This document shows positions 48,080 through 56,967 of a DNA stretch of 64,000 nucleotides, piece by piece. The stretch is from assembly GCA_030015575.1 (NCBI GenBank), contig JASDDO010000001.1, positions 324,107,595 to 324,171,594 on the forward strand, written 5' to 3'. Each line of letters begins with the position of its first letter. The first letter of the stretch is position 1. A program made the translations under genes and the position numbers. Below the pieces are notes generated by a model that was given only the letters and a program-made list of their open reading frames with translations, was not told the origin of the DNA and searched no databases. Origin of the DNA: Agapanthus africanus. Its lineage: Eukaryota > Streptophyta > Magnoliopsida > Asparagales > Amaryllidaceae.

Positions 48080-50083
48080 TGTAAGTCGATGTCGCGCATC
48101 CCGCGGGTTCGCGGGGAGGCGGAAGGTATAAAAACGATTTTTACGGGCGTCACAACATCGACTTGAACTCCCGGATCGATGCTAAACCCTAGCTAACAAA
48201 ACTACTAAGATGTTTACTACTCGGAAAGAAGTTTATACCTCACAGATTCATATCCTTCGGGTCTTCTTGTCCCTATCCTCCTTCTCGTCATAGGCTCCAA
48301 GGATCGTAACGGATCGGGCAACCTCGTCGGCATCCTCGAGTCAAAAACGATCCACCCAAGAGTATATAATCCGAGCTCCAACCTTAAATCCGAGATAACT
48401 ACGGCATCTAGTTCGCTAAACTAGATGTCCTAGATGATGTAGAGAGTGTAGATGGATTAATATATCTCTAATAGCCTTAGGTTTCTCAACTCATGAGACA
48501 TGAAAGGCTAGATGAAGAAGAAGGGGAGCCTGAGGAAAAGCTAGTGGAGAAAATGAGCAAGTGAGTGAGAATGGCTCATTTGTGATGAATAGATAATGAA
48601 GCATATAATAATTGATAAGATAAATATCTTAACAAATATCAAGCATGCTTCACAAAATATCTAGGAGTGAGTCATGCCATGAGTTACCAAGAGCCATGTC
48701 TCACTTAATGCAAACTTCCACCTCATTTCCTCCACCTCATAAATCTTTTAATCAAAAGATTAAAAACCCTAATGAGGTGTCTTCTTCTAGAAGCAATCCC
48801 GAGTAAATTACGAGAATGCCCCTCATCCGTATATACATACCCGTATCCGCATTCCGAAGAATACGAATACAATGAGACAAAAATAATCCATCAATATAAT
48901 ACTAGGATCCGGCTTAAACCAAACCCCACTAGTATTATCCGTCCGAACATCATACGTGCACAAGTACACGTATGTGTTCAAAGCCCTGCTGAAAAACCAT
49001 ACGGCATCTACATCTTTTGCCCGATGCAGGGACACCCTCTGTGTGGAACTCTAAAGACTCGACACTACACTGGCAGTGGGTTTAACCATAAGCACGTCAA
49101 CGGTACTAGCTGTACGTAACGGCTACCCAGGTATCTGTCGATAAGAAAGCCGATGAGCAAGTTTATCCGAACTTCTACTCAGCCCATCTGTGACAATCTC
49201 CGTATAGTCTGTTCTGTTCATCTAAAAGTATCGCATATCAGGCCTAAGGGACAGTAATCTTCAGACCCCTAATAGCGCAATAAGTCGTGTCGGAGTGTAG
49301 CCCAAAACACATTGAGAAACTACAGGAGTACCTACCAGTAAATCTCGCTTGCCTTGGCCAAGGACTTTGTGTAATGGCTTTCCGAACACAGCGCGATATC
49401 AACCCCCAATACCGGGAGAGACGAATCCTATCTAACCGCCACTACCTCCAAGTGCTTCGAGACTGCACCCAACTACTATCTGTTTGCACAACTCCTTTGA
49501 CCCGTGGTAGGTAGAAATCTAAGAACAGTAGGAACACACTCGAGGCGAAGTAGCAGTGTCAAGTCGACGGACTAAGCTGTACTCATGTCACCTGGGAACT
49601 GCCACCCGACGATAGGTATAATACCCACCAGCGGTTCCCTACGAGTCATGTCCAGTGTACTCATAACCCAATGAGCACCTGCATACTATCTCCAGTACGA
49701 CGTACTAATGGCGGTGGGATAGACCATCTCCCCTGCTGGGATGAGAAGCATATACACTAGTCTACTCTGGAGTATCGATGCCCCGTCTCGATAATCCTAT
49801 GATTGGAGACTTGTATAGGATGTGCTTATAGACTACCCAGCCCCCACTGGTGTGACTGCCATCACAATGCCGGTAATCAAGCAAAGATCCTAAGAGCTCT
49901 ACCAATATATGTAAGCGATATGCTAAAAGAAACACATGCACATATTGAGGTAGAAAAAAATCAGATAGCATACTACCATTTTGAGAAAGACTGTTTGATA
50001 TCCGTGTATATCTCAAGCTTCCATTAAGTAATATACAAATCAGTATGATACAATAATGGCCTCTAGGGTATATAACACTAACA
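48080..50083 (-). repeat. 5' LTR of B2
   Basis: 2004 bp, from TGTTAGTGTTATATACCC at 50083 to GACTTACA at 48080 on the minus strand. Confidence 0.88.
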
Positions 50084-50760
50084 TGTGCTCATCAATGTGG
50101 TAAAGTCCATCAATCTCTGTCCCCGTGCCAATCGTTCGCTTTGTTTCACGCTCATGAAAAATACATCCTCTAGAGAAAAAGATGGAGCTATAATTCAATT
50201 GCCGAGTCGGTTGGTTAACGGATAATAAGTTGAAAGGAAATTGAGACAGGTATAGAACAGAAGATAGAGGTGTGATGTAGCCTGAATTGAACCCACTCCC
50301 ACAATTTCAGCTATATTGCCATCTTCTAAAGTGACCGGGATGGTTCCATGTCTCTCCTTATAGGAAGACAATATATTTTGCTCTCCTGTCATATGATCTG
50401 TAGCGCCAGAATCAATAATCCAAGGACGAGGAGCATTTGTTGACGAGAGACAAGATATATGATTGCCTCTTGTCTTGATCAAATCTGAAGTGAGTGAAGA
50501 CACAAGGAGACGAAGTATTTGCATTTCATCATTTAAACAGTACCCTTCCAAATTAGTTAACGATGCAACCGATATCATCATCATAGCTATTCGTAAACAG
50601 CAAAGATTCTCAAGCAATCTATCAAACACCTGATGGGGTGGCTTAAGCTCACCAGTATCAACCACCAAATAACCAGAAATAATGCTCACGAAATCGAGGC
50701 AACCCTCAAAATAATGCTCGTATCTGCAAACGAGCTTAAATCTACACACCAAAAAAAGAG
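50084..50760 (-). pseudogene. C2 protease region, upstream of B2
   Basis: The minus-strand frame 50195-50752 contains WIIDSGATDHMTG, the aspartic protease signature of copia elements, followed by decayed sequence up to the B2 insertion (reading ...GLYHIDEH). It continues in 40213-37376. Confidence 0.85.
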
Positions 50761-51743
50761 ATCTCCAATGATCTCATCGAAATACAATCAAGAATGCTAA
50801 CCAACCAAAGAAAGGAATCTACATAGATTCCACCCAAATACCGCGATCAATCTCCTAAAATCTGATCCACGATCAAACTACTACAACTCAAACAAACAAC
50901 CAACTCAATTGGGTCAGATCACGGACTCCGACGACTCCAAAACGCTAACAATACACTCATTCGCAGAACTCATAATGAAAATAAGACAAATCAACATCAA
51001 TCGATTGAGAAATTACCTCAAAAATCCTCGTATTACTGTAGCAATCACCAATAAAGAGCTCAAAATCCCCAAACTGAGCACTTAACTCCCAAAGCAAACA
51101 CAAAAATCCCAGATCGAACATAAACTGAGCACTAAATCTCCAAATCGAACATCGGAATCTCCATCGAACATCAACAGAGCACTTAATCTCTAAAAAACGA
51201 AGCAACTCGAGGCAGATCCAAGTAGCTCGAGGTCAAAGGCTGGTATCGAAATCGAAATCAAGGTCATATAAAAGAACTGAGATGATGCAGCAGCAAATAC
51301 CCAAATTGAGGTCGAAGAAGCAGCATAAGGTTGAAAAAGCAGCAGCAGCGGCAATAGATCTTTAGATCGAGCAAGCAATCTTCTTAAATCGATCAAGAAT
51401 CGAATAAGAATCCAAATCGAATTCGAACAAGAAGTAAATCTGAATACACCCAAATCGAGCTCAAGTCGAGATCATCTTCATCATTGATGGCAGATCAGCA
51501 AGAGATCGATGACAAGTGCGTCGACTCAGCTCGAATCGTCACCAATCGGCGTCAAGAGGCTTCGTCGGAGATCAGGCGACGGTCGTCGATGGTCGCCTAA
51601 GGTCGGCGTGGCTCCTACGAGGGTCTATAGTGGTGGAAGGTGGTGACGACGGCTGTTGCGGCTGGGTTAGGGTTTGGGGTTTGTTGGTAATGAAGGGTTG
51701 AGAGTAGAGATGTTTGGTGATGGAGGATTGAGATTGGATCAGA
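50761..51743 (-). other. C2 leader and gag position, no gag recognised
   Basis: Nearly 1 kb between the C2 primer site and the protease. Open frames here are short and show no capsid or zinc-knuckle motif. Repeats of the type CGAACATCG...GAGCACTTAA are seen near 51060-51190. Either gag has decayed or been deleted. Confidence 0.5.
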
Positions 51744-51756
51744 GGATCTGATACCA
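51744..51756 (-). other. Primer-binding site of C2
   Basis: Minus-strand TGGTATCAGATCC directly abuts the LTR end at 51757; iMet type with one change. Confidence 0.82.
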
Positions 51757-51922
51757 TGTTAGATTGAGAGAAAAGAGCAAGAAAATGATTATGGAAATGT
51801 AATGGGTTAATTAGCTCAAGGCTAATTTCTCTCTTTATATAGGCAAACACATTATGCAATTACATTCATATTATTATCTTAATTACATATAACCCCGTAT
51901 ATAATATGGATTATTCTTAACA
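51757..51922 (-). repeat. 5' LTR of C2
   Basis: 166 bp, TGTTAAGAATAATCC to CTCAATCTAACA on the minus strand, with a TATATAAAGAG promoter box (about 51832-51842). Confidence 0.88.
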
Positions 51923-52021
51923 AATGTGATTCTAGAATACTTCCTAATTATTTTCCTTAGAGTGAATGTAACTGTAATAAAAATGTTCAGTTAGGTTGTC
52001 AACAGTAAAGGAAGACCATAC

Positions 52022-52157
52022 CCAAGATGATATCCGAAAAGAATGGCCGCCAAACAAGCAACTCCGACAAAAGGCAAAACTGTCCCAGAAGATTTTGTTT
52101 TAATTTTATCAGATGAAACATCTTCAAATTTATTAGAGGGAACATCTTCGATGTCAC
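52022..52157 (-). CDS. pGlcT: Plastidic glucose transporter, exon 2
   Basis: 136 nt, entered through a TTTCAG acceptor and left by GG/GTATGG. It encodes DIEDVPSNKFEDVSSDKIKT, then KSSGTVLPFVGVACLAAILF and GYHLG, i.e. the acidic linker after the transit peptide and most of transmembrane helix 1. The VLPFVGVACL-AILFGYHLG block is characteristic of plastidic glucose transporters. Split codons match on both sides (phase 1 in, phase 2 out). Without splicing the frame would read on to a stop at 51991, so the exon end is defined by the donor and by the fit to exon 3. Confidence 0.85.
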
Positions 52158-52903
52158 CTGAAATGAAGTAAAAACAAAGAATGATAATAAAATAATAGAC
52201 AAATTTGAAGTACAAAGATTAAAAAATAGATAAATGTATAAAACTGTATTAGACTGTTTCAGGCTCTGTAGATGAGATGCTTCAATTCAATAACCACTAA
52301 ATGTTTCAAATGATTAACATAAAAAATACATATTATATTATATAGGTGAATATTTTTTTCAGAAGAAAAAAAATTAACTTAACCAAATTGGTCCCTAGTC
52401 AACAAATAAATTATAGACCTGATATCCTTAAGAACCAGCACAGTAAGGTAATGACCATATAATCATAATTCTATGACTTGGAAGCGGTGCACAAAAGATA
52501 CAATCAAATTGTCCATGCAATTGCAGTTCGGACATGCCACAATACTAATAATGAAGGATCCTGATAATATTGCAAAACAATAGGAATAATAATGTGTAAA
52601 TGTACAAAGAGATTGTAATGTAAATGTTAAATGTGTACCAAAAAAGAAAAAAGGTTTTGTAATGGGATTTCTAATGATAACTGCATTTGGCCCAATGATC
52701 AGAGACTTAAAATTTTGGTACATAAGATTAAAGGTAGCACAAGAACACAACATTATAATGCAATCACAAAACATCAACATTTCATGACTTCATGACTCAG
52801 TACAGAGTCAAAAAGTATCCAACAATCCACCTACTAATGCATGACAAGATAACCCGCAAATAAAATCAAACATCCTTAAGTGTTGAGAATAGAAAGAACA
52901 TAC
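52158..52903 (-). other. pGlcT intron 1 of the coding region
   Basis: 746 bp, GTATGT donor and CATTTCAG acceptor, AT-rich, no inserted element recognised. Confidence 0.8.
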
Positions 52904-53165
52904 CAGCAGCAGCCCTGACCGATCGAGCACCCACCTTCGTCCTGAAGATGGTCTCGACACCATTCCCCACTCTTGCAATCCTAACTCCCATATCAACCAA
53001 TCTCAGAGGGGATCTTACACAGCAAGATCCCAAGCCTGGCATCCAAAGGTTCCTCCTTTCAAAACCACCTTTGTTTAGGTCACCAAAACTCGTTGATAAC
53101 CTCCTGCTCTTGAGATCAGGGGCAGCAAACCTTCCTTTAACAGCAGCGATTGTAGCACCTTGCAT
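52904..53165 (-). CDS. pGlcT: Plastidic glucose transporter, first coding exon (transit peptide)
   Basis: Starts at ATG 53163-53165 and encodes 87 codons plus one base. The product is rich in Arg, Ser and Ala and almost without acidic residues over its first part (MQGATIAAVKGRFAAPDLKS...), fitting a chloroplast transit peptide; the MQ start and length fit known pGlcT proteins. Its last base joins exon 2 to give Gly-Asp-Ile. The mature protein is a twelve-helix sugar porter of the plastid inner envelope; only about 156 residues are encoded by exons in this window. Confidence 0.8.
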
Positions 53166-53185
53166 CTTTACTCTCTCTCAAATTC
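53166..53185 (-). other. 5'-UTR segment of pGlcT next to the start codon
   Basis: Twenty untranslated bases lie between the ATG and a good acceptor (AAATTCAG) ending at 53186. This implies an intron in the 5' UTR. Confidence 0.5.
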
Positions 53186-53467
53186 CTGAATTTCCAATAA
53201 AACCAACAAAATAAACTACAAATAATCTTTAAAAGTATATATAATAATGTAAAATAAGAGCAATTTTGATGATCTCAATTCAAACTTATACATTGTAAAA
53301 TCCTAAAAATTGTCCAAGTCAACAAAAAAATTTGCACGATTAATATATTATTGAGATCGACTTTCGCTCGATAATCTAAATTAAGAAAAACACAATTTTT
53401 CCTACATTTTTATCTTCCAAATCATTGAAGGAGTTGTAGAAATCCATAAAGAATTTCAATCTAATCA

Positions 53468-53476
53468 AAAGAGTAA
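53468..53476. repeat. 9-bp target-site duplication of the MULE
   Basis: AAAGAGTAA is repeated exactly at 54490-54498. Nine bases is the Mutator-superfamily length. Confidence 0.9.
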
Positions 53477-54489
53477 GGACAATTTTTTAAAATAGGCTTA
53501 TTTTATAAAATATTAATAAAATTAGATCACTTTAAAAAATTATTACAAATCTAGGCCATTTTTGACCACATAAGCGCTACACCAGAGCCAGATCAGCGCT
53601 GACGCTGGGCTGTTTTTTTTAAAATAATTTCCAAGGGACGCACTTCTCCATACAATTCAAAGGGGCGCACGTTGGAAGTGTGCCCTTTTGAAAATGTTCT
53701 TCTTCCTTCCTTTGGAGCTCATCTCCTTCCTCCCTCTCATCTTCTTCTTCCTCTCTCTCCTTCCCCTTTCTCTCTCATCTTCAGCATCAATTCCCTCCTC
53801 CACCGACGCCTCTCTTCCTTCACCATCACCGCCGCCCTCCTCAACGCGACCCTCTCCTTCACCACATGGACCCCCTTGCCAAGAGAAAAAATGGGCTGTT
53901 CAAGAAATCTTACGAGCTTTCGGTTCTTTGTGATTGCGATGTCGCACTCATCATTTTCTCGAATCGAGGGAGGCTCTCTAAATTTGCAGCAGGTCGAGGT
54001 AATTTTTTGCTTGATTTTTCTTGTTTTGGTTGTAATTTGATAGCTAGGGTTTGGTTTCGGGGTCTGTGGGAATGAGGAGGAAGGAGAGGCCGATGGTGAG
54101 AGGGGAGGCGAGGTGGTGAGGTGATTGTAATTGGGACGGCGGTGGAGGAGGAGTGGCGTCGTCATTGGAGGAGGGAATTGATGTTGGAGATGAGAGAAAG
54201 GGAAAGGGGAGAGAGTGGAAGAAGAAGATGAGAGGGACAAGGAGATAAGTCTCTAGAGGGAAGAAGAAGAAGTATGGGGCACAATTGTGAAGTGCGTCTC
54301 CATACAATTCAAAGGACGCTTTGAATTGAATGGGGCGAACTTCCCAAGTGAAATTTTTTTTTATAAAAAAAGCCCAGCATCATCGCTGAGCTGCCGTTGA
54401 TGTGAAAGCGGCCTAAATTTGTAATATTTTTTAAAGTGGCCTAATTTTGTTAACATTTTATAAAATAAGCCTATTTTAAAAAATTGTCC
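53477..54489. mobile_element. Pack-MULE-like Mutator element with long terminal inverted repeats
   Basis: 1013 bp with terminal inverted repeats of about 365 bp each (53477 to about 53845, and about 54125-54489), beginning GGACAATTTTTTAAAATAGG. Perfect 9-bp TSD. No transposase is encoded, so it is non-autonomous. The ~280-bp centre holds a captured MADS-box exon end plus intron start. It lies in the probable 5'-UTR intron of pGlcT. Inverted-repeat arms have diverged by perhaps 10% by eye. Confidence 0.88.
53878..53998 (+). pseudogene. Captured MADS-box exon fragment
   Basis: Plus-strand reading [20 protein letters not shown] then [17 protein letters not shown] covers roughly the second two-thirds of a MADS DNA-binding domain. 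The DNA-contact N-terminus is missing, and dimerisation strands are present. It ends at a plausible splice donor (GTCGAG/GTAATT at 53998/53999), so the copy came from genomic DNA and includes intron sequence. The upstream ATG at 53866 is not the native MADS start. Asp-Cys-Asp after CD and the loss of the usual Ala-Glu hint at MIKC*-type relatives (weak inference). Not a functional transcription factor. Confidence 0.82.
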
Positions 54490-54861
54490 AAAGAGTAACT
54501 CTTGAACATCACGAGTCCAGACTTAATACATTGTTAAAATCTCAACTTTCACACTATTTCGTAATCAGAAATAAAATACAGAGACATTTTTTTTGCAATT
54601 TTATTCTCCAAAAACATTGAGCGGCTTGTAGAATTCCATATAATGACAAAAATAAAAAAAATTAACGATCAAACTTACCGTTTCGTCAACTTTCTTCAAT
54701 TAGATAATTAAAGAGCAATAAAGATCGATAAAAAGAAAAAGAACACGGATCAAAAAATCAAACGCAGCTCTTAAATGAATCTAATGAATCTAAAAAACAA
54801 TAACAAATAGGAGTGAATCACTAAGAACGCAACGATCGAGAGAGAATGAGGAGAGAATGAC

Positions 54862-54960
54862 CTGTGTTTTTTCTGTCGATGATCTCGAATGATGGTGATG
54901 ATTTTTTTCATTCGAGTTGAGAGCGAATAAATAGAGGGTAACTTTGTTAATTCCGATGAG
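54862..54960 (-). promoter_or_regulatory. Likely pGlcT promoter edge and 5'-UTR exon
   Basis: On the minus strand a TATA-like CTATTTATTCGC (54923-54934) precedes about 60 bases ending in AG/GT at 54862/54861. Orientation and distance suit pGlcT. Evidence is composition and spacing only. Confidence 0.3.
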
Positions 54961-55699
54961 ATTTAAGGATCGAAAAAGATTATTTTGAGAGATAAAGAGA
55001 TTTAGAAAGAGAGCGGAAAATCCCAAGTCCAACCTTTTTCCTGTTATTTTGTTGAGAAGATGGCTCTGGATAAACTCTGAGTGTATACGTGGCGATTTTT
55101 AGTAGATGGTTATGGAGTTTAGTGGTTGGGTCAAATATATGATTGTGTTATCCACAATGAGTCAGATGATGAGGATGACACACAAATTTTCACCCCGATC
55201 TGGGTCACAGGGTGAGATGTGAGTGTATGTTGTAGCCGTGGGGGTATATTTGAGATGCCTCTGGAATAATTTTGAAGAAATTATGTAGTTCTGGAGTGCG
55301 AAATTTCTTCAAAACCACCTTGCACTATTGTTAGGGTGGATGCTATGGTCACTGTGATAGTGGACCGCGGCGAAATGATCAACAAAAATAATCAAGAACA
55401 TAGCACCATTCTTAAGCCCAAAATAATTCAAATTCTAGTAGTTATCAAAAATAAAGAGAGCAAGTTAGGGACTACAACCTTTGTAGCGTGTTAGCCACCT
55501 CTCCTTGGACTCCGGCTAACCTCCACGAAGTCCGGAACAAACTTGCTTGGTGATCTCCTTGCCGAATATGATCCACCTTGAGATTCCTCTAACATAAGCT
55601 ATAGTCTCACATGATCATATCAAATTGAAGCAACTCACTAATCAAACTTGCTAAGAAAGATTAGTAAGTGATGTAGAAAATATTGTTCACTAATTTTCT
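54961..55699. other. Intergenic stretch, nothing recognised
   Basis: Upstream of pGlcT. 55330-55690 has a style like degraded LTR sequence (for example GGGACTACAACCTTTGTAGC), but no boundaries, TSD or reading frame could be fixed. Confidence 0.4.
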
Positions 55700-56400
55700 T
55701 GTTGACGCGACCTGGATCGCGCCAAGATGTTACCTTCCGTTGATCTGCTGATGGCGGCGATGGGTGGCTCAGATTGGATCTGGAGGCTGTCGCTCCTGAA
55801 GCATGTGGATCTCAATGGGTTTGAAGTTGTGGTTGCCGAGCTACCTGCAAGGAAGTCCCGGGGTGGTTGTACCACCGAGGACCCTCCGACGGTCAAGTTA
55901 GACTAGAGATCCGAGCAAAGTAACGGCTTAGTGGAGTAAAAATGGCTTACTTGAACCGTCTGAAGAAGGGGTTTATATAGCGGTGGCAGCAGGCAGGGCA
56001 GGCGCGAGAATCACGCTGGCAGTTACGCTCCCGACGTCATGCCTGAGTGATAAGCGGGATCTCCCATTAATGGCGAGTCAGGCTCGTTAATGGGGGATCG
56101 TGATGGTGTGGAACGTGGGATGTGACCGGCGGATATCTCGCGCATGGCGAGATTCGCGGGATGTCGGTTGCGCCTGTGAGCGGTGCCATTGGTCGGTCGA
56201 TGATACCGTGGAAGATGACCTCGGCGGGAGAGCTTGCGGACGAGCGGGAGAGAAGAGGTATCTTGGTTCTGTGGTAGCCCGGAGACGAGCTGGTAGGCCA
56301 AGGAGACCAATTGTGCAGGGGCTCGGAGGTGGGCTAGTGTTTGCTTGTAGGACGGGCACAGAAGTGGTCTGGTCGGCCACTGTAGGTACTTTCTTGTGAG
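55700..56400 (-). repeat. Probable LTR (R-U5 and part of U3) of a Tat-type gypsy element
   Basis: Minus strand: TATA box CTATATAAAC (55971-55980), then about 70 bases later CTTGACCGTCGGAGGG, close to a phrase conserved downstream of the start site in Tat-lineage LTRs. It ends near 55700 at ...GGTCGCGTCAACA. The upper (U3) limit is uncertain. GC-richer than its left surroundings. Confidence 0.5.
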
Positions 56401-56837
56401 CCTTGGGACACGTCATCTACCACGTGTCATGATCTAGGAGATCACCGATATCGAGCACCATCATTAGCCCCCTACTCTCGTCCCGACCAGCTGATGGGTC
56501 GGGTCGAGAGTGGTCTGCCGAGTCACCCGAGGTGAGCTTCCTTTCAAAGATATCGTCAGGCGTGTCCCCGGGTAATCTGTTGTATTTTCTGGATGATGTC
56601 AGCGAATCAAGGACAGATCTTTGCATTAAAGAGGGTGCGCCGGATCGCGCGTACTTTTGCTGAAGTGACAGACCTTGTGCCGGGCGCTGGTTGGCTGATG
56701 CGACAGGCTGCAGACCTCTGGCGTCTGATGGGATCCGGCCAATATATGTGCGACAGGTGGAGCGATCGTGGTCATCGAATGCGAAGAGTTGTTTTGGCGG
56801 GAGTCGACTGTCGCCATGGGATGAGGACACCGGTGGC

Positions 56838-56847
56838 TATAAATAGA
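56838..56847 (+). promoter_or_regulatory. TATA box of the Transposase_28-type gene
   Basis: CTATAAATAG lies 130 bases before the ATG at 56968, followed by a pyrimidine-rich leader. It points rightward, opposite to the LTR promoter at 55971-55980. Confidence 0.55.
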
Positions 56848-56967
56848 GGCGGGGTCTGCTTCATGGCCCATCTCTCTTCATATTTCCCTCACTCTTGATC
56901 TTGTAAGCTCGGCGCTCTCCTCTTAGGTCGGATTTCTGCGTTGCCGAGGACTTCTCCATCATGTTAG

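Larger units (their letters stand above)
40214..50083 (-). mobile_element. B2: Ty1/copia element with gag (Angela/BARE-like), nested in C2
   Basis: 9870 bp on the minus strand, with ~2.0-kb LTRs, primer site, leader, gag region, broken pol and polypurine tract. It interrupts the C2 protease-to-zinc-finger coding region. Flanking 5-mers on the minus strand (GCACA and TCACC) match at only three of five places, so the TSD has decayed or the ends are slightly altered. LTRs differ clearly more than those of A2, so B2 is older. LTR starts and polypurine tract resemble family A, so the two families are related. Confidence 0.88.
37206..51922 (-). mobile_element. C2: short-LTR Ty1/copia element (Ale/Retrofit-like), split by B2
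   Basis: Element of about 4.85 kb once B2 is removed. Flanked by ~168-bp LTRs (37206-37375 and 51757-51922) and by the TSD AATGT. Primer site and polypurine tract are in place on the minus strand. Its pol is heavily decayed. The short LTR, small size and pol sequence point to the Ale/Retrofit lineage (inference). It was the first insertion into pGlcT intron 2; B2 came later. Confidence 0.9.
36982..52021 (-). other. pGlcT intron 2, expanded by nested retrotransposons
   Basis: 15040 bp. Removing C2 (37206-51922, which contains B2) and one TSD copy leaves about 318 bp of original intron, with GTATGG donor at 52021 and TTGCAG acceptor beside 36981. Splice sites are intact. Confidence 0.8.
53186..54861 (-). 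other. Probable 5'-UTR intron of pGlcT, containing a Pack-MULE
   Basis: Runs from a possible donor AG/GTCATT at 54861 to the acceptor at 53186. Remove the 1013-bp MULE and its 9-bp duplication and about 650 bp remain. The donor is a guess; the acceptor is better supported. Confidence 0.4.

Noticed and set aside
53866-54075. Plus-strand frame as a real MADS-box gene
   Set aside because: Domain start is missing, the frame reads through a splice donor into intron, and it lies between Mutator TIRs.
53737-54240. 167-codon minus-strand frame
   Set aside because: It is the antisense of the low-complexity Pack-MULE inverted repeats; composition is dominated by Ser, Pro and Arg/Glu runs.
56023-56871. 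Minus-strand frames of 81-137 codons between LTR and Transposase_28 gene
   Set aside because: GC-rich by-products in LTR/promoter sequence; no domain recognised and the opposite strand is equally open.
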